A stretch of DNA of 64,000 nucleotides from Mycobacterium sp. 852002-40037_SCH5390672 (GCF_001665875.1 NZ_LZTA01000099.1:1-64000), one strand, 5' to 3'; numbered from the stretch's first letter, positions 32,718 through 43,082 are shown. Program-made: numbers and translations. The notes: a model not told the origin generated them from the sequence alone.

Positions 32718-33629
32718 GTGAATACCGCCCACCCACCGAACGGCAACGGGCGAACCGGGACGGCACGCGTCAAACGCGGCATGGCCGAGATGCTCAAGGG
32801 CGGTGTCATCATGGACGTCGTCACCCCCGAGCAGGCCAAGATCGCCGAGGCCGCCGGCGCCGTCGCCGTCATGGCGCTGGAACGGGTGCCCGCCGACATC
32901 CGCGCGCAGGGCGGGGTGTCGCGGATGAGCGACCCCGACATGATCGAGGGCATCATCGCCGCGGTGACCATCCCGGTGATGGCCAAGGCCCGCATCGGCC
33001 ACTTCGTCGAGGCGCAGATCCTGCAAAGCCTCGGTGTGGACTACGTCGACGAGTCCGAGGTGCTCACCCCCGCCGACTACACCCATCACATCGACAAGTG
33101 GAAGTTCACCGTGCCGTTCGTGTGCGGGGCGACCAACCTCGGTGAAGCGCTGCGGCGCATCGGCGAGGGAGCGGCGATGATCCGCTCCAAGGGCGAGGCC
33201 GGCACCGGCGACGTCTCCAACGCGACCACCCACATGCGGGCGATCGGCGGCGAGATCCGCCGCCTGACGTCGCTGTCCGAAGACGAGTTGTACGTCGCCG
33301 CAAAGGAATTGCAGGCCCCCTACGACCTCGTCGTCGACGTGGCCCGGGCGGGCAAGCTGCCGGTCACGCTGTTCACCGCCGGCGGCATCGCCACCCCCGC
33401 GGATGCCGCGATGATGATGCAGCTCGGCGCCGAGGGCGTGTTCGTGGGCTCGGGCATCTTCAAGTCCGGCGATCCCGCCGCGCGCGCCGCCGCGATCGTC
33501 AAGGCGACCACCTTCTACGACGACCCCGACGTGCTGGCCAAGGTGTCGCGCGGGCTGGGCGAGGCGATGGTGGGCATCAACGTCGAGCAGATCGCGGAGC
33601 CCCATCGGCTGGCCGAACGCGGCTGGTAA
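32718..33629 (+). CDS. pdxS: Pyridoxal 5'-phosphate synthase, PdxS subunit
   Basis: A 303-residue TIM-barrel synthase. It condenses ribose 5-phosphate, glyceraldehyde 3-phosphate and ammonia into pyridoxal 5'-phosphate. Catalytic Asp33, Lys90 and Lys158 match Asp24, Lys81 and Lys149 of the Bacillus enzyme. The N-terminal 15-residue Gly/Asn/Thr-rich tail is an extension. GTG 32718 follows a strong GAAGGAGA site, and a TAGACT promoter-like element lies near 32682. It forms a unit with tesB and pdxT, and PdxT supplies the ammonia. Confidence 0.97.
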   Translation: MNTAHPPNGNGRTGTARVKRGMAEMLKGGVIMDVVTPEQAKIAEAAGAVAVMALERVPADIRAQGGVSRMSDPDMIEGIIAAVTIPVMAKARIGHFVEAQILQSLGVDYVDESEVLTPADYTHHIDKWKFTVPFVCGATNLGEALRRIGEGAAMIRSKGEAGTGDVSNATTHMRAIGGEIRRLTSLSEDELYVAAKELQAPYDLVVDVARAGKLPVTLFTAGGIATPADAAMMMQLGAEGVFVGSGIFKSGDPAARAAAIVKATTFYDDPDVLAKVSRGLGEAMVGINVEQIAEPHRLAERGW

Positions 33630-33638
33630 AAACAGTCC

Positions 33639-34484
33639 GTGGCGATCCAAGAGATCCTTGATCTCGAGCAACTCGAGGTCAACATCTACCGTGGCAGCAT
33701 CTTCAGCCCAGAGTCGGGATTCCTGCAGCGCACCTTCGGGGGCCACGTAGCCGGCCAGTCGCTGGTGTCGGCCGTGCGCACGGTCGACCCGCGCTACCAG
33801 GTCCACTCACTGCACGGGTACTTCCTGCGGCCCGGGGACGCCAAGGAGCGCACGGTTTTCATCGTCGAGCGCACCCGCGACGGCGGCTCGTTCGCCACCC
33901 GCCGTGTCAACGCGATCCAGCACGGGGAAATCATCTTCAGCATGGGCGCGTCCTTCCAGACCGACCAGGAGGGCATCCACCACCAGGACCCGATGCCGGC
34001 CGCGCCGCCGCCCGACGGCCTGCCCGGCCTGGACTCGATCAAGGTCTTCGACGACGCCGGATTCAAGCAGTTCGAGGAGTGGGACGTCTGCATCGTGCCG
34101 CGCGATCGCCTGCACCTGTTGCCCGGCAAGGCCTCCCAGCAGCAGGTGTGGTTCCGCCACCGTGATCCGTTGCCGGACGACCCGGTGCTGCACATCTGCG
34201 CGCTGGCCTACATGAGCGACCTGACCCTGCTGGGATCGGCCCAGGTGACCCATCTCGACGTGCGCGAGCACCTGCAGGTGGCGTCGCTGGACCACGCGAT
34301 GTGGTTCATGCGGGCGTTCCGGGCCGACGAATGGCTGCTGTATGACCAGAGCTCGCCGTCGGCCAGCGGCGGCCGCTCGCTGTGCCAGGGCAAGATCTTC
34401 ACCCAGTCCGGCGAAATGGTCGCGGCGGTGATGCAGGAGGGGCTGACCCGCTTCAAACGCGGATACCAGCCGACCCACCAGTGA
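33639..34484 (+). CDS. tesB: Acyl-CoA thioesterase II
   Basis: A 281-residue double-hotdog thioesterase that hydrolyses medium/long acyl-CoA to free acid and CoA. N-terminal hotdog features are [17 protein letters not shown] and [12 protein letters not shown]. The C-terminal hotdog has [22 protein letters not shown] and [15 protein letters not shown] 33639 lies 9 bases after pdxS. It sits between pdxS and pdxT as tesB2 (Rv2605c) does in M. tuberculosis, although its reaction has no obvious link to vitamin B6. Confidence 0.93.
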   Translation: MAIQEILDLEQLEVNIYRGSIFSPESGFLQRTFGGHVAGQSLVSAVRTVDPRYQVHSLHGYFLRPGDAKERTVFIVERTRDGGSFATRRVNAIQHGEIIFSMGASFQTDQEGIHHQDPMPAAPPPDGLPGLDSIKVFDDAGFKQFEEWDVCIVPRDRLHLLPGKASQQQVWFRHRDPLPDDPVLHICALAYMSDLTLLGSAQVTHLDVREHLQVASLDHAMWFMRAFRADEWLLYDQSSPSASGGRSLCQGKIFTQSGEMVAAVMQEGLTRFKRGYQPTHQ

Positions 34485-34491
34485 GCACCCG

Positions 34492-35082
34492 GTGAGCTCT
34501 CCGCGGATCGGGGTCCTGGCGCTGCAGGGCGACACCCGCGAGCACCTGGCGGCCCTGCGCGAGGCCGGAGCCGAGTCGATGCCGGTGCGCCGGCGCAGCG
34601 AGCTCGAGGCGGTCGACGGCCTGGTCATTCCCGGTGGGGAATCGACCACCATGAGCCACCTGTTGGGGGACCTCGGGCTGCTGGAGCCGTTGCGGGGTCT
34701 GCTGGCCGACGGGCTGCCCGCCTACGGCGCATGCGCCGGCATGATCCTGCTGGCCAGCGAGATCCTCGACGCCGGCGCGGGCGGACGCGAGGCGCTGCCG
34801 TTGCGTGCGATCGATATGACGGTGCGGCGCAACGCCTTTGGGCGACAGATTGATTCGTTTGAGGGTGACATCCCGTTCGTGGGGCTGAGCGATCCGGTGC
34901 GCGCGGTGTTCATCCGGGCGCCCTGGGTCGAGCGCTCCGGTGACGACGTCGAGGTGCTGGCCAGCGCGGCCGGGCACGTCGTCGCGGTGCGGCAAGGCCA
35001 GAAGCTGGCCACGGCGTTTCACCCCGAGATGACCGGCGACCGGCGCATCCACCACCTGTTCGTCGACCTCGTCACCGGTTGA
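34492..35082 (+). CDS. pdxT: Pyridoxal 5'-phosphate synthase, glutaminase subunit PdxT
   Basis: A 196-residue class I glutamine amidotransferase that feeds ammonia to PdxS. The triad is Cys81 (GACAG), His177 and Glu179 (FHPEM), and PGGESTTM is the glutamine-binding loop. GTG 34492 lies 7 bases after the tesB stop; an upstream GTG is closed by a stop after four codons. A short GC-rich hairpin follows the stop codon (35090-35105). Confidence 0.96.
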   Translation: MSSPRIGVLALQGDTREHLAALREAGAESMPVRRRSELEAVDGLVIPGGESTTMSHLLGDLGLLEPLRGLLADGLPAYGACAGMILLASEILDAGAGGREALPLRAIDMTVRRNAFGRQIDSFEGDIPFVGLSDPVRAVFIRAPWVERSGDDVEVLASAAGHVVAVRQGQKLATAFHPEMTGDRRIHHLFVDLVTG

Positions 35083-35089
35083 CGACTGA

Positions 35090-35105
35090 CCCCACAAGCG
35101 TGGGG
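35090..35105 (+). terminator. Possible weak terminator after pdxT
   Basis: CCCCAC-AAGC-GTGGGG forms a 6-bp GC stem with a 4-nt loop, 7 bases after the pdxT stop. There is no U tract, as is common in mycobacteria, so termination efficiency is uncertain. Confidence 0.35.
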
Positions 35106-35198
35106 CCGGGTGGGTAGTCGGCGGCGCCCAAGCCACCCCAAGCGTCCACGTAGACTCGTCTGGCCACAAAAACAAGAGGACTTTCAGATAGGACAGCA

Positions 35199-35954
35199 AT
35201 GAGCGGCCATTCCAAGTGGGCCACCACCAAGCACCAGAAGGCCGTCAAAGACGCGCGCCGTGGCAAGGAGTTTGCCCGGCTGATCAAGAACATCGAGGTC
35301 GCCGCCCGTACCGGCGGGGGGGACCCGGCGGGCAACCCGACGCTCTACGACGCCATCCAGAAGGCGAAGAAGACCTCGGTGCCCAACGACAACATCGAGC
35401 GCGCCCGCAAGCGGGGTGCCGGCGAGGAGGCCGGCGGCGCCGACTACCAGACCATCATGTACGAGGGCTACGGTCCCAACGGTGTCGCGGTCCTGATCGA
35501 ATGTTTGACCGACAACCGCAACCGCGCGGCCGGCGAGGTCCGGGTGGCGGTGACCCGCAACGGCGGCAACATGGCCGACCCCGGGTCGGTGTCCTACCTG
35601 TTCACCCGTAAGGGCGTCGTCACGCTGGAGAAGAACGGCCTGACCGAGGACGACCTGCTGACGGCGGTGCTCGACGCCGGCGCCGAGGACGTCAACGACC
35701 TCGGTGAGAGCTTCGAGATCATCTCCGAGCCGACCGACCTGGTCGCGGTGCGCACCGCGCTGCAGGACGCCGGCATCGACTACGAGTCCGCCGAGGCCAG
35801 CTTCCAGCCGTCGGTCAGCGTGCCGGTTGACGTCGAGGGCGCGCGCAAGGTGTTCAGGCTGGTCGACGCGCTGGAAGACAGCGACGACGTGCAGAACGTC
35901 TGGACCAACGTCGACCTGTCCGACGAGGTGCTCGCCGCTCTCGACGAGGAGTAA
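35199..35954 (+). CDS. yebC: YebC/PmpR family transcriptional/translational regulator
   Basis: A 251-residue YebC-family protein with the diagnostic start [14 protein letters not shown], then [18 protein letters not shown] and the [14 protein letters not shown] block. Members bind DNA or the ribosome; some relieve stalling at proline stretches, relevant to the Pro-rich SecD in this window. In M. tuberculosis (Rv2603c) it lies at the same place. The TAA stop (35952-35954) is directly adjacent to the stop of the convergent speE gene (35955), so there is no space for a conventional terminator. Confidence 0.95.
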   Translation: MSGHSKWATTKHQKAVKDARRGKEFARLIKNIEVAARTGGGDPAGNPTLYDAIQKAKKTSVPNDNIERARKRGAGEEAGGADYQTIMYEGYGPNGVAVLIECLTDNRNRAAGEVRVAVTRNGGNMADPGSVSYLFTRKGVVTLEKNGLTEDDLLTAVLDAGAEDVNDLGESFEIISEPTDLVAVRTALQDAGIDYESAEASFQPSVSVPVDVEGARKVFRLVDALEDSDDVQNVWTNVDLSDEVLAALDEE

Positions 35955-37535
35955 CTAGTCGTAGCCGTGTCGCATGTCCTCGACGATGCGCGGATTGTCC
36001 AGGGTGGAAGGCTCCACCGGACGCGGCCCGATGTCGCCGGAGAAGACGCCGGCGGCGTCGAGCACCTGCTGGTTGAGGTAACGCAGCGGGGGCGCATTGG
36101 TGGGCACCCTCGGTGCGGGCCCGGCGCCGGCGCGCTGCGCCAGGGCGAATCCCCAGTCACCGAACGTGGGCACGTGCACGTGATACGGCGTGACGGCGTA
36201 GCCGGCGGCCCGGATCGTCGACACCGTGCGCCAATACGCCGTCGGGGTCGAAAAGGGACTGCCCGCCTGCACCACCATCAGCCCACCGGGGGCCAGCGCG
36301 TGGGCGACCAGCGCGTAGAACTCCGTTGAGTACAACCGACCCAGCACCGGGGTGTCGGGATCGGGAAGATCGATGATGACCGCGTCGAAGCGGTCCACCT
36401 TCGGTCCGCGCAACCAGTTCATCGCGTCCTCGGTCACCACGCCCACCCGCGGGTTGTCCAACGAACCGCCATTGGCGTCGCGCAGCGTGGTGCGCGCGAT
36501 GTCGATCACCGCGGGGTCGAGCTCGACCTGCACGATCTTGGAAATGCCGGGCTGGCGCAGCAATTCGCGAGCGGCCAGGCCGTCTCCGCCACCGAGCACC
36601 AGCACCGAATGGGCGCCGTTGCCCAGGGCGGGGTAGACGAGGCTCTCGGTGTAACGGTATTCGTCGCGCGTGGAGAACTGCAGCCCCCCATCGAGATACA
36701 GCCGGGTGTCGCTGCCGCGGCGGGTCACCACGATCTCCTGGTACGCCGTGTGCCGATAGGCGATGATCGGGTCGGCGTAAAGTCTTTGCCTGCTTGTGGT
36801 TTCGATGTCGGCCGAACGCAGCAGCAGGGTGGCGAGCAGCCCCAGTGCGGCGGCCAGCGCGCACAACGCCAGCACCAGCTGCCGTGTCGAAACCACTTGG
36901 CGCAACAGGAAAATCGCCACCACGCCCGCCGCCGCCAGGTTGATCATGCCGGTGGCCGCCGCGCCGCGAATCATCCCCAGCTGCGGCAGCAGCAGGAACG
37001 GCCAGACCAGCCCGCCCAGCAGCGCGCCCAGGTAGTCCGCGGCGTTGAGGTTGGCCAGCGTGCGGCCGGCGTCCGCGGCTCCCGCGGTCCGGCCGCGTTG
37101 CAGCAGCGTCATCAACAACGGCACCTCGGCACCGACCAGCCCACCGATCAGCGCCGTGCTGACCGCGAGCACCCACGCCGACCCGTCCACAAAAGCGAAC
37201 ACCACGTACAGCGCCGCCGCCGACAGGCCACCGATGATGCCCAGCAGCGCCTCGACGGCGATGAAGGTGATCGCGGCGTGCGCCAGCAGCGGTTTGACCA
37301 GCAGGGCGCCCAAGCCCAGCGCGGCGATGTAGCCCGCGACGATCAGGGAGGTGGCGACGATCCCGCCACCGTCGAGGCTGGCCGACAGCGTCAGCAGCGC
37401 GAGTTCGTAGACGATGCCGCAGGCCGCACAGGCCGCCACGGCGGCCAGCAACAGTGCCCGCCACCGCCCCGACGACACCGCCGACGGCGCCGCCTCGGCT
37501 GTCCGCACATTGCCCGCTGACCTGACAGCGCTCAT
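35955..37535 (-). CDS. speE: Membrane-fused spermidine synthase-like protein
   Basis: A 526-residue protein. The first 240 residues form about seven membrane segments and the C-terminal 280 form a spermidine-synthase/methyltransferase-like domain. The nucleotide-site motif is [16 protein letters not shown] and the acidic strand follows in [28 protein letters not shown] matches the substrate loop of aminopropyltransferases. It corresponds to Rv2601. It is the last of five coupled genes; its start overlaps the DUF350 gene by ATGA. True aminopropyl transfer is unproven for the membrane type. Confidence 0.9.
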   Translation of the reverse strand: MSAVRSAGNVRTAEAAPSAVSSGRWRALLLAAVAACAACGIVYELALLTLSASLDGGGIVATSLIVAGYIAALGLGALLVKPLLAHAAITFIAVEALLGIIGGLSAAALYVVFAFVDGSAWVLAVSTALIGGLVGAEVPLLMTLLQRGRTAGAADAGRTLANLNAADYLGALLGGLVWPFLLLPQLGMIRGAAATGMINLAAAGVVAIFLLRQVVSTRQLVLALCALAAALGLLATLLLRSADIETTSRQRLYADPIIAYRHTAYQEIVVTRRGSDTRLYLDGGLQFSTRDEYRYTESLVYPALGNGAHSVLVLGGGDGLAARELLRQPGISKIVQVELDPAVIDIARTTLRDANGGSLDNPRVGVVTEDAMNWLRGPKVDRFDAVIIDLPDPDTPVLGRLYSTEFYALVAHALAPGGLMVVQAGSPFSTPTAYWRTVSTIRAAGYAVTPYHVHVPTFGDWGFALAQRAGAGPAPRVPTNAPPLRYLNQQVLDAAGVFSGDIGPRPVEPSTLDNPRIVEDMRHGYD

Positions 37536-37987
37536 GACACCGCCGCGGCGGTCACCCCTCCCACCGCGAGCAAGATCAGCGCCACCGCAAACGATCCCGG
37601 ATGCAGCTCCGGCTCATCGATGTGCTCGTGGAAACTGCCCGGTATCAACAGGTGCATGGTCAGCAGCGCGACGCCCAGCAGGATCACGCCCATCAATCCG
37701 TACACCGCCACGCCGACGAGTCCCTGGCCCAGCTGGCTGTAACTGTTGGCGATGGCGGTGATGATGACGATGGTCAGGGCGACGTACATCGCGCCCGCGA
37801 CCACCACCGCGTTGGGCCGGCGGTCGATGAACACCAGTTGGCGCAGCTTTCCCGGGGTCAGCAGGTCGACCGCGTAGAACCCGACAAGAAGTACGGCCAT
37901 GCCGACTCCGAAGTACAGGATCGTCGCGACTGCGCCTTTCAGGACGGGGTTGAGATCGACGTTGCCGATCTCGACGGCGAGGTACAT
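37532..37987 (-). CDS. DUF350 membrane protein (Rv2600-like)
   Basis: A 151-residue membrane protein with four hydrophobic segments in two similar pairs, the DUF350 layout. It contains [19 protein letters not shown] in the first pair and a similar segment ending in HLLIPGS in the second. ATG 37987 is followed by translation coupling to speE (ATGA at 37532-37535). A 47-base gap separates it from the upstream DUF4247 gene. No biochemical role is known; the constant linkage to speE-like genes suggests a role in polyamine or polyamine-like metabolism or transport. Confidence 0.88.
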   Translation of the reverse strand: MYLAVEIGNVDLNPVLKGAVATILYFGVGMAVLLVGFYAVDLLTPGKLRQLVFIDRRPNAVVVAGAMYVALTIVIITAIANSYSQLGQGLVGVAVYGLMGVILLGVALLTMHLLIPGSFHEHIDEPELHPGSFAVALILLAVGGVTAAAVS

Positions 37988-38034
37988 GGTTGTCTCCTTT
38001 GCGTTTTACATCCGCGTTGAGGTCGGCGAAGCCA

Positions 38035-38466
38035 TCACTTGGTTCCGCCGGGACCGCCGGGGGTACCTCCGGCGCCGCCCGACGGGGAGCCGGGACCGAA
38101 TCCGGGGCCGAGGAAGATGAAGGCGCCGTGGCTGTATCCGGCGCTCAGCGGCTCGACGCGAATGCTGCACGGGTAAGTGCCGTCGGGGCCGACGATCACG
38201 ATGTTGTTGCTGTAGCGCAGGTACTCGGTCTTGCCGTTGTCGGCCCGCGCTTCGGGTTGTTCGTAATCGGCGAGCGTGTCGGCCACCTGTTCGGGCGAGC
38301 CGGTGCACTGGTAACGCGTCCCGTTCACGTCGTGGCCGTACTCGTGGTAGTGGCTCGCGACATACGACGCAATGTTCTTCTGCAGCAAGATGATTCCGAA
38401 GATCAGACACGCTATGGCGGCGGCGCCCAGCACGCCGGCGATGACGAACAGCCGGTTGCGGCTCAC
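38035..38466 (-). CDS. DUF4247 protein (Rv2599-like)
   Basis: A 143-residue protein with one N-terminal membrane segment (about 6-28) and an external domain with two cysteines (RYQCTGSP, TYPCSIRV) likely to form a disulfide. The C-terminal tail is Gly/Pro-rich. GTG 38466 is chosen because it overlaps the upstream stop as GTGA; an in-frame GTG nine bases earlier is the alternative. It belongs to the conserved five-gene speE cluster. Function unknown. Confidence 0.82.
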   Translation of the reverse strand: MSRNRLFVIAGVLGAAAIACLIFGIILLQKNIASYVASHYHEYGHDVNGTRYQCTGSPEQVADTLADYEQPEARADNGKTEYLRYSNNIVIVGPDGTYPCSIRVEPLSAGYSHGAFIFLGPGFGPGSPSGGAGGTPGGPGGTK

Positions 38467-38978
38467 GGGCGCCACCGGCTGGCGGTGTGAACCACCGTCC
38501 CGCCATTGCCGGCGGGACGCCCCGGGTAGAGATGCCAGGTCTGCCAGCGCCAGCCGGCGCCGTCGGGTTCGGCGGCCAGCACGGTCAGCGCGGCGTCATC
38601 GCCGGGGAACGTGCCGCCGAGCCAGCCCGCCCGGCCGGCGCAACCGTCGCGCAGGTCGCGCGCGAGGAGGCGAAAGCTCGCCTCGTCGTGGGTGTCGGTG
38701 CGGGATTGCAGGCAGTAGCCGGGCGCGTTGGTGCGCTCGGGCAGGCCGGCCCCGAAATTGCGTGCGGTACAGGAGATCTCCTCGGAGAACCACCCCGCGG
38801 CGTGCTCGACCGCGACGACGTGTGATGCGCCGAGCACTCCGAGCAGTAGCGCGGCGCCGCCGCCCGGGTGGTCCAGCCGGCAGCTGGCCAGCGGCGAGGG
38901 TACGGGCGCGTTGAGCGCGAGTCCCAGCCCTTCCCCGGATACGTCGGCCGGAGGCACGGCGAGCTGATGAAGGGGCAC
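38463..38978 (-). CDS. DUF2617 protein (Rv2598-like)
   Basis: A 171-residue soluble protein with the DUF2617 pattern: LGASHVVAVEH near the middle, SEEISCTARN, and a C-terminal W-rich WRWQTWHLYP. GTG 38978 lies 17 bases after the stop of the DUF4178 gene. It is translationally coupled to the DUF4247 gene. Function unknown; clustering with speE-like genes is conserved in actinobacteria. Confidence 0.82.
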   Translation of the reverse strand: MPLHQLAVPPADVSGEGLGLALNAPVPSPLASCRLDHPGGGAALLLGVLGASHVVAVEHAAGWFSEEISCTARNFGAGLPERTNAPGYCLQSRTDTHDEASFRLLARDLRDGCAGRAGWLGGTFPGDDAALTVLAAEPDGAGWRWQTWHLYPGRPAGNGGTVVHTASRWRP

Positions 38979-38995
38979 CGACCGGACCTCGTGCT

Positions 38996-39607
38996 CTAAG
39001 CCGAGCCGGGCGGGGGTGCCGAATACACGGTGATTTCCCCGGGTGAGACGGACTTGCCCGTCGAAACCTCCCAGGGCATGTCCGGGGCCCAGCGCTCGAA
39101 CGAGAGCAGCGCCGACTCGTCGGCGTTGGCGCAGTCGACGAATTCCATCTCGCCGCCGGCCGGCAGCCCGGTGGTGCCTTCGGTCGTGTAGGAGGCGCGG
39201 CCGCGTTCGGACTCGTGGAACGTCACACCGTCAACGACGTATTGGTCGCCGGGGCGCAGCGACACGTCTTTGCGGGTCACCCACATCGCGAGTTCCAGCC
39301 GTCCGTCGTCCTCCTCGACGCTGAACCAGAGCGGCTGGTCGCCGCCTTCCAGCAGGTGTTCCCACCACACGAACGGGCCTTCGCGGTAGGTGACCGAACC
39401 GCGCACGATGTAGTCGACGCCGCCGTAGCTGACGATCGCGCCGGGCCCGAGTTGACGCGGCCCGAACTGCGGCATCGCGTCAGCGGCGAGAGGATCCTGG
39501 CGCCCGCCCCGCTGGCCCGGCTGCTTGGGCCGCCGCAAAGCCACCACCAGCACCACGATGGATGCGATGAAGAGCAGCACGGCAATCATGACCAGCAGAG
39601 ATCCCAC
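38996..39607 (-). CDS. DUF4178 membrane-anchored protein (Rv2597-like)
   Basis: A 203-residue protein. The N-terminal 25 residues are a membrane anchor ([20 protein letters not shown]) and the rest is a beta-rich DUF4178 domain ([37 protein letters not shown]). GTG 39607 is chosen for its GGAGGGG ribosome-binding site; the frame upstream is not supported. It opens the five-gene minus-strand operon ending in speE. The divergent ruvC gene begins 181 bases away. Confidence 0.82.
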   Translation of the reverse strand: MGSLLVMIAVLLFIASIVVLVVALRRPKQPGQRGGRQDPLAADAMPQFGPRQLGPGAIVSYGGVDYIVRGSVTYREGPFVWWEHLLEGGDQPLWFSVEEDDGRLELAMWVTRKDVSLRPGDQYVVDGVTFHESERGRASYTTEGTTGLPAGGEMEFVDCANADESALLSFERWAPDMPWEVSTGKSVSPGEITVYSAPPPGSA

Positions 39608-39756
39608 GCCAACCCCTCCGTTGCCACTTTGCTCGAGCGAACGTCGGCTAAAGCTAACAGCTTTTTCGCGGGTTCGGCGCCTTAACGTCACTCCGGGGAA
39701 TCGACGGCGCCGCCGCGTGTCCTACCCGGACCCGTCGGCGCCGGCCGCTAGGGTAT

Positions 39757-39772
39757 CGAACAGCTGTTCTAG
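39757..39772 (+). promoter_or_regulatory. LexA (SOS) box of ruvCAB
   Basis: TCGAAC-AGCT-GTTCTA differs from the mycobacterial LexA consensus TCGAAC-N4-GTTCGA at a single position. It ends 16 bases before the ruvC start. It fits DNA-damage induction of the Holliday-junction operon. Confidence 0.8.
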
Positions 39773-39788
39773 TAGGTGGGAGCGGGTA

Positions 39789-40343
39789 ATGCGGGTGATG
39801 GGCGTCGATCCCGGCCTGACCCGATGCGGTCTGTCGGTCGTCGAAAGCGGGCGTGGGCGCACGGTCGTCGCGCTGGACGTCGACGTGGTGCGCACGCCCT
39901 CGGATGCGCCGCTCGCCCAGCGGCTGCTGAAGATCAGTGATGCCGTCGAGCATTGGCTGGCGACCCACCAGCCCGACGTCGTGGCGATTGAGCGGGTGTT
40001 CTCCCAGCTCAACGTGTCGACGGTGATGGGCACCGCCCAGGCCGGTGGCGTAATCGCGCTGGCGGCGGCCAAACGCGGCATCGACGTGCACTTCCACACC
40101 CCCAGCGAGGTCAAGGCCGCGGTCACCGGCAACGGCGCGGCCGACAAGGCGCAAGTCACCGCGATGGTCACCAGAATCCTTGCGCTGCAATCCAAACCGT
40201 CACCGGCCGACGCCGCCGACGCGCTGGCGCTGGCGATCTGTCATTGCTGGCGGGCGCCGATGATCGCCCGGATGGCCGCGGCCGAAGCGATGGCCGTCGA
40301 GCAACGACAGAAGTACAAGGCCAAGCTGAAGGCCGCGCGATGA
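39789..40343 (+). CDS. ruvC: Holliday junction endonuclease RuvC
   Basis: A 184-residue resolvase that cleaves Holliday junctions during recombination. The acidic metal-binding residues are Asp7 (VDPGLT), Glu68 (AIERVF), Asp141 and Asp144 (PADAADAL). ATG 39789 is chosen although the frame is open upstream, because homologues start MRVMGVDPG. The SOS box at 39757 precedes it. Its stop overlaps ruvA by ATGA. Confidence 0.96.
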   Translation: MRVMGVDPGLTRCGLSVVESGRGRTVVALDVDVVRTPSDAPLAQRLLKISDAVEHWLATHQPDVVAIERVFSQLNVSTVMGTAQAGGVIALAAAKRGIDVHFHTPSEVKAAVTGNGAADKAQVTAMVTRILALQSKPSPADAADALALAICHCWRAPMIARMAAAEAMAVEQRQKYKAKLKAAR

Positions 40344-40942
40344 TCGCCTCGGTGCGCGGCGAGGTCCTCGAGGTGGCGCTCGATCATGTGGTGATCGAGG
40401 CCGCCGGCGTCGGCTACCGCGTGAACGCGACCCCGTCGACGCTGTCCACGTTGCGCACCGGGACCGAGGCGCGGCTGATCACCGCCATGATCGTCCGCGA
40501 GGACTCGATGACGCTGTACGGCTTCACCGCCACCGATACCCGCGATCTGTTCCTGACGCTGCTGTCGGTGTCGGGCGTGGGGCCCCGCCTGGCGATGGCG
40601 ACGCTGGCCGTGCACGACGCCGGGGCGCTGCGACAGGCGCTGCACGACAGCGACGTCACCGCGCTGACCCGGGTGCCCGGGATCGGCAAGCGCAGCGCCG
40701 AGCGGATGGTGTTGGAGTTGCGTGACAAGGTCGGTGTCGGCGTGGCGGCCGGGGGAGCGTCGCCGGGTGCGGCCCTCAACGGCCACGCGGTGCGCGGTCC
40801 GGTGGTGGAGGCCCTGGTGGGGCTCGGGTTTGCCGTCAAGCAGGCAGAAGAAGCCACCGACAAGGTGCTGGCCACCGAACACGCCGCCACCACGTCGGCC
40901 GCCCTGCGCGCCGCCCTGTCATTGCTGGGTAAGTCCCGATGA
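40340..40942 (+). CDS. ruvA: Holliday junction branch-migration protein RuvA
   Basis: A 200-residue junction-binding protein that forms tetramers and loads RuvB. It has the N-terminal OB domain ([12 protein letters not shown]), two helix-hairpin-helix motifs ([35 protein letters not shown]), and a C-terminal RuvB-contact domain ([17 protein letters not shown]). Both ends overlap neighbours by ATGA, so ruvC-ruvA-ruvB are translationally coupled. Confidence 0.96.
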   Translation: MIASVRGEVLEVALDHVVIEAAGVGYRVNATPSTLSTLRTGTEARLITAMIVREDSMTLYGFTATDTRDLFLTLLSVSGVGPRLAMATLAVHDAGALRQALHDSDVTALTRVPGIGKRSAERMVLELRDKVGVGVAAGGASPGAALNGHAVRGPVVEALVGLGFAVKQAEEATDKVLATEHAATTSAALRAALSLLGKSR

Positions 40943-42006
40943 CTCCGCACGACGTCGGGGACGATTACGCCGATCGGGAGGTCTCCGGCGCGCTGGCGTC
41001 CGGCGAGGGCGACGTCGACGTCAGCCTGCGACCGCGCTCGCTGCGGGAGTTCATCGGCCAGCCGCGGGTGCGCGAACAGCTGCAGCTCGTCATCGAGGGC
41101 GCCAAGAACCGCGGCGGCACACCGGATCACATTCTGCTGTCCGGTCCGCCGGGTCTGGGCAAGACGTCGCTGGCCATGATCATCGCCGCGGAGCTCGGGT
41201 CCTCGCTGCGCCTGACGTCGGGGCCCGCGCTGGAACGCGCCGGTGACCTGGCGGCCATGCTGTCCAACCTGGTCGAGCACGACGTGCTGTTCATTGACGA
41301 GATCCACCGCATCGCCCGGCCCGCCGAGGAGATGCTGTACCTGGCCATGGAGGACTTCCGGGTCGACGTGGTGGTCGGCAAGGGTCCCGGGGCGACGTCG
41401 ATTCCTTTGGAGGTGGCGCCGTTCACGCTGGTCGGCGCAACCACCCGGTCCGGCGCGCTCACCGGCCCGTTGCGGGATCGGTTCGGTTTCACCGCGCACA
41501 TGGACTTCTACGAACCCCCGGAGCTGGAGCGGGTGCTGGCCCGCTCCGCCGGGATTCTGGGCATCGAACTCGGCGGCGATGCGGCCGAGGAGATCGCCCG
41601 GCGCTCGCGCGGGACGCCGCGGATCGCCAACCGGTTGTTGCGCCGGGTTCGTGACTTCGCCGAGGTGCGCGCCGACGGCGTGATCACCCGCGACGTCGCC
41701 AAGGCCGCGCTGGCGGTCTACGACGTCGACGAGCTGGGCCTGGACCGGCTGGACCGGGCGGTGCTCTCGGCGTTGACCCGCAGCTTCGGCGGTGGCCCGG
41801 TCGGGGTGTCGACGCTGGCCGTGGCGGTGGGCGAGGAGGCCGCCACCGTCGAGGAGGTGTGCGAGCCGTTCCTGGTCCGCGCCGGCATGGTCGCGCGGAC
41901 TCCGCGGGGCCGGGTTGCCACCGCCCAGGCGTGGACGCACCTCGGCATGGCTCCACCTGCCGGGGTCACCGGCCTCGGCCAAGCCGGTCTGTTCGACGAG
42001 CGGTGA
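40939..42006 (+). CDS. ruvB: Holliday junction ATP-dependent helicase RuvB
   Basis: A 355-residue AAA+ motor that drives branch migration. Walker A is GPPGLGKT (69-76) and Walker B is LFIDEIH (Asp120-Glu121). Sensor 1 lies in [18 protein letters not shown], and a C-terminal winged helix follows. The start overlaps ruvA by ATGA. The next gene begins 327 bases later, so the operon probably ends here. Confidence 0.97.
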   Translation: MTPHDVGDDYADREVSGALASGEGDVDVSLRPRSLREFIGQPRVREQLQLVIEGAKNRGGTPDHILLSGPPGLGKTSLAMIIAAELGSSLRLTSGPALERAGDLAAMLSNLVEHDVLFIDEIHRIARPAEEMLYLAMEDFRVDVVVGKGPGATSIPLEVAPFTLVGATTRSGALTGPLRDRFGFTAHMDFYEPPELERVLARSAGILGIELGGDAAEEIARRSRGTPRIANRLLRRVRDFAEVRADGVITRDVAKAALAVYDVDELGLDRLDRAVLSALTRSFGGGPVGVSTLAVAVGEEAATVEEVCEPFLVRAGMVARTPRGRVATAQAWTHLGMAPPAGVTGLGQAGLFDER

Positions 42007-42333
42007 TCGCGCGCGGTGCCGGGCGACGTGGGTCGCCCCGATCGGGCCGGCGGGTCGCTCGCCACCATCGGCTGCTTCGATGCCGCCATCGACGGGCTCG
42101 GCCGTTTCGCGGCCAAATCGTGACCTTTGCCCGGGCCGGGGCCCGAGCGTCCGCCCGGTCCGGCCTCCGACCTGCTCAGACCGGCTCGGCGGCGGGCAGC
42201 CCGGCCCGGCCATTCCGGCCTTATCCCGCTCGGATGGCCCCAGCAAACGCCTAAGCGGCCCTCAACCGGTTACACCCCGGCGCGGCCGGGTAACCAGGCT
42301 CGCAAGCAGTAATACCTGTTGAAGGAGGTTCCG
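42007..42333. other. 327-base intergenic region after ruvB
   Basis: I see no convincing gene. Open frames across it are arginine-rich and without domains. The last 60 bases carry the signals of the following membrane-protein gene: GGGTAACCA at 42288-42296, a TAATAC-like element at 42310-42315, and GAAGGAGG at 42321-42328. Confidence 0.5.
42288..42296 (+). promoter_or_regulatory. GGGTAACCA element upstream of first paralogue
   Basis: This nonamer lies 38 bases before the ATG at 42334. The same nonamer occurs at 43652-43660, 43 bases before the paralogous gene at 43703. Its repetition at similar distance suggests a shared promoter or operator element. The factor is unknown. Confidence 0.4.
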
Positions 42334-43029
42334 ATGAGGACCACGAGCCACGACTATGACCGCCCTCGCGCGCTGTACATGCCCCGTACCCGCGGCGCGC
42401 TAACCGGGTTACTTCTGATTCTCCTGGGCGCGTGGGGCGCATTGGTGCCGTTCTTCGGGCCCAACATCGATTGGGCGTACATGGCCGACCCGGCATGGAC
42501 GTGGACCACGGCCAAAGGCTGGCTGGAGGTGCTCCCCGGGGTCGCCGCGGCGGTGGGCGGCCTGCTGGTGCTCATGTCCGGCAATCGCGCCAGCGCCGTG
42601 CTCGGCGGCTGGCTGGCGGTCGCCGGCGGCGCCTGGTTCGTGGTGGGCCGCGCGTTCGCGTCGACACTCGGAATCGGGGACCTCGGTCAACCGGTGGCGT
42701 CGTCGGACCTGAAGCGCGCCCTGCTCGAGGTCACCTACTTCACCGGTCTGGGCGCCCTGATCGTGTTCCTGGGCGGCGCCGCCGTGGCGCGCCTGGCCGT
42801 TCGACACGCGCGAGACGTCGTGGCGACCCAACCGGCGCCCGTGGCAGGTGAGGCCGTGCCCGCGGCCGAACCGGCCATGTATGACGAGACCCGGGGCGCG
42901 CCGCCGGCGCGGACGGACGCCGTGGCGGCCGGACCGGGGCCCCGCAAGCGCTTCGCGGGTGGCTTATTCCATCGGCGCGCCGACGAAGGCGGCTTGTTCC
43001 ACCGCCGCCACCACCACGCTGGCGCCTAG
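42334..43029 (+). CDS. Mycobacterial membrane protein, paralogue A
   Basis: A 231-residue membrane protein with about four hydrophobic segments (near 22-42, 70-88, 92-110, 128-152). Two conserved blocks are MPRTRGALTGLLLILLGAWGALVPF and GGWLAVAGGAWFVVG, given here only as landmarks at about residues 16-40 and 90-104. The hydrophilic C-terminal tail is rich in Ala/Pro and ends with two GGLFHRR copies and a His-rich end. GAAGGAGG precedes ATG 42334. A clear paralogue lies at 43703. Function unknown; M. tuberculosis has a PE_PGRS gene at this position instead. Confidence 0.8.
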   Translation: MRTTSHDYDRPRALYMPRTRGALTGLLLILLGAWGALVPFFGPNIDWAYMADPAWTWTTAKGWLEVLPGVAAAVGGLLVLMSGNRASAVLGGWLAVAGGAWFVVGRAFASTLGIGDLGQPVASSDLKRALLEVTYFTGLGALIVFLGGAAVARLAVRHARDVVATQPAPVAGEAVPAAEPAMYDETRGAPPARTDAVAAGPGPRKRFAGGLFHRRADEGGLFHRRHHHAGA

Positions 43030-43051
43030 CGCGACAAGCAAGTAAGGCGCG

Positions 43052-43082
43052 AGGCACCGGTAGCCGCTGGCTGCCGGTGCCT
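43052..43082 (+). terminator. Strong hairpin terminator after paralogue A
   Basis: AGGCACCGGTAGCC (43052-43065) pairs with GGCTGCCGGTGCCT (43069-43082) around a GCT loop, giving a 14-bp stem with one G-U pair, followed by TT and CG. It lies 22 bases after the stop codon of paralogue A, a position typical of an intrinsic terminator. Confidence 0.7.

Noticed and set aside
40414-42246. A 610-codon minus-strand open frame
   Set aside because: It is antisense to ruvA and ruvB and has no family similarity.
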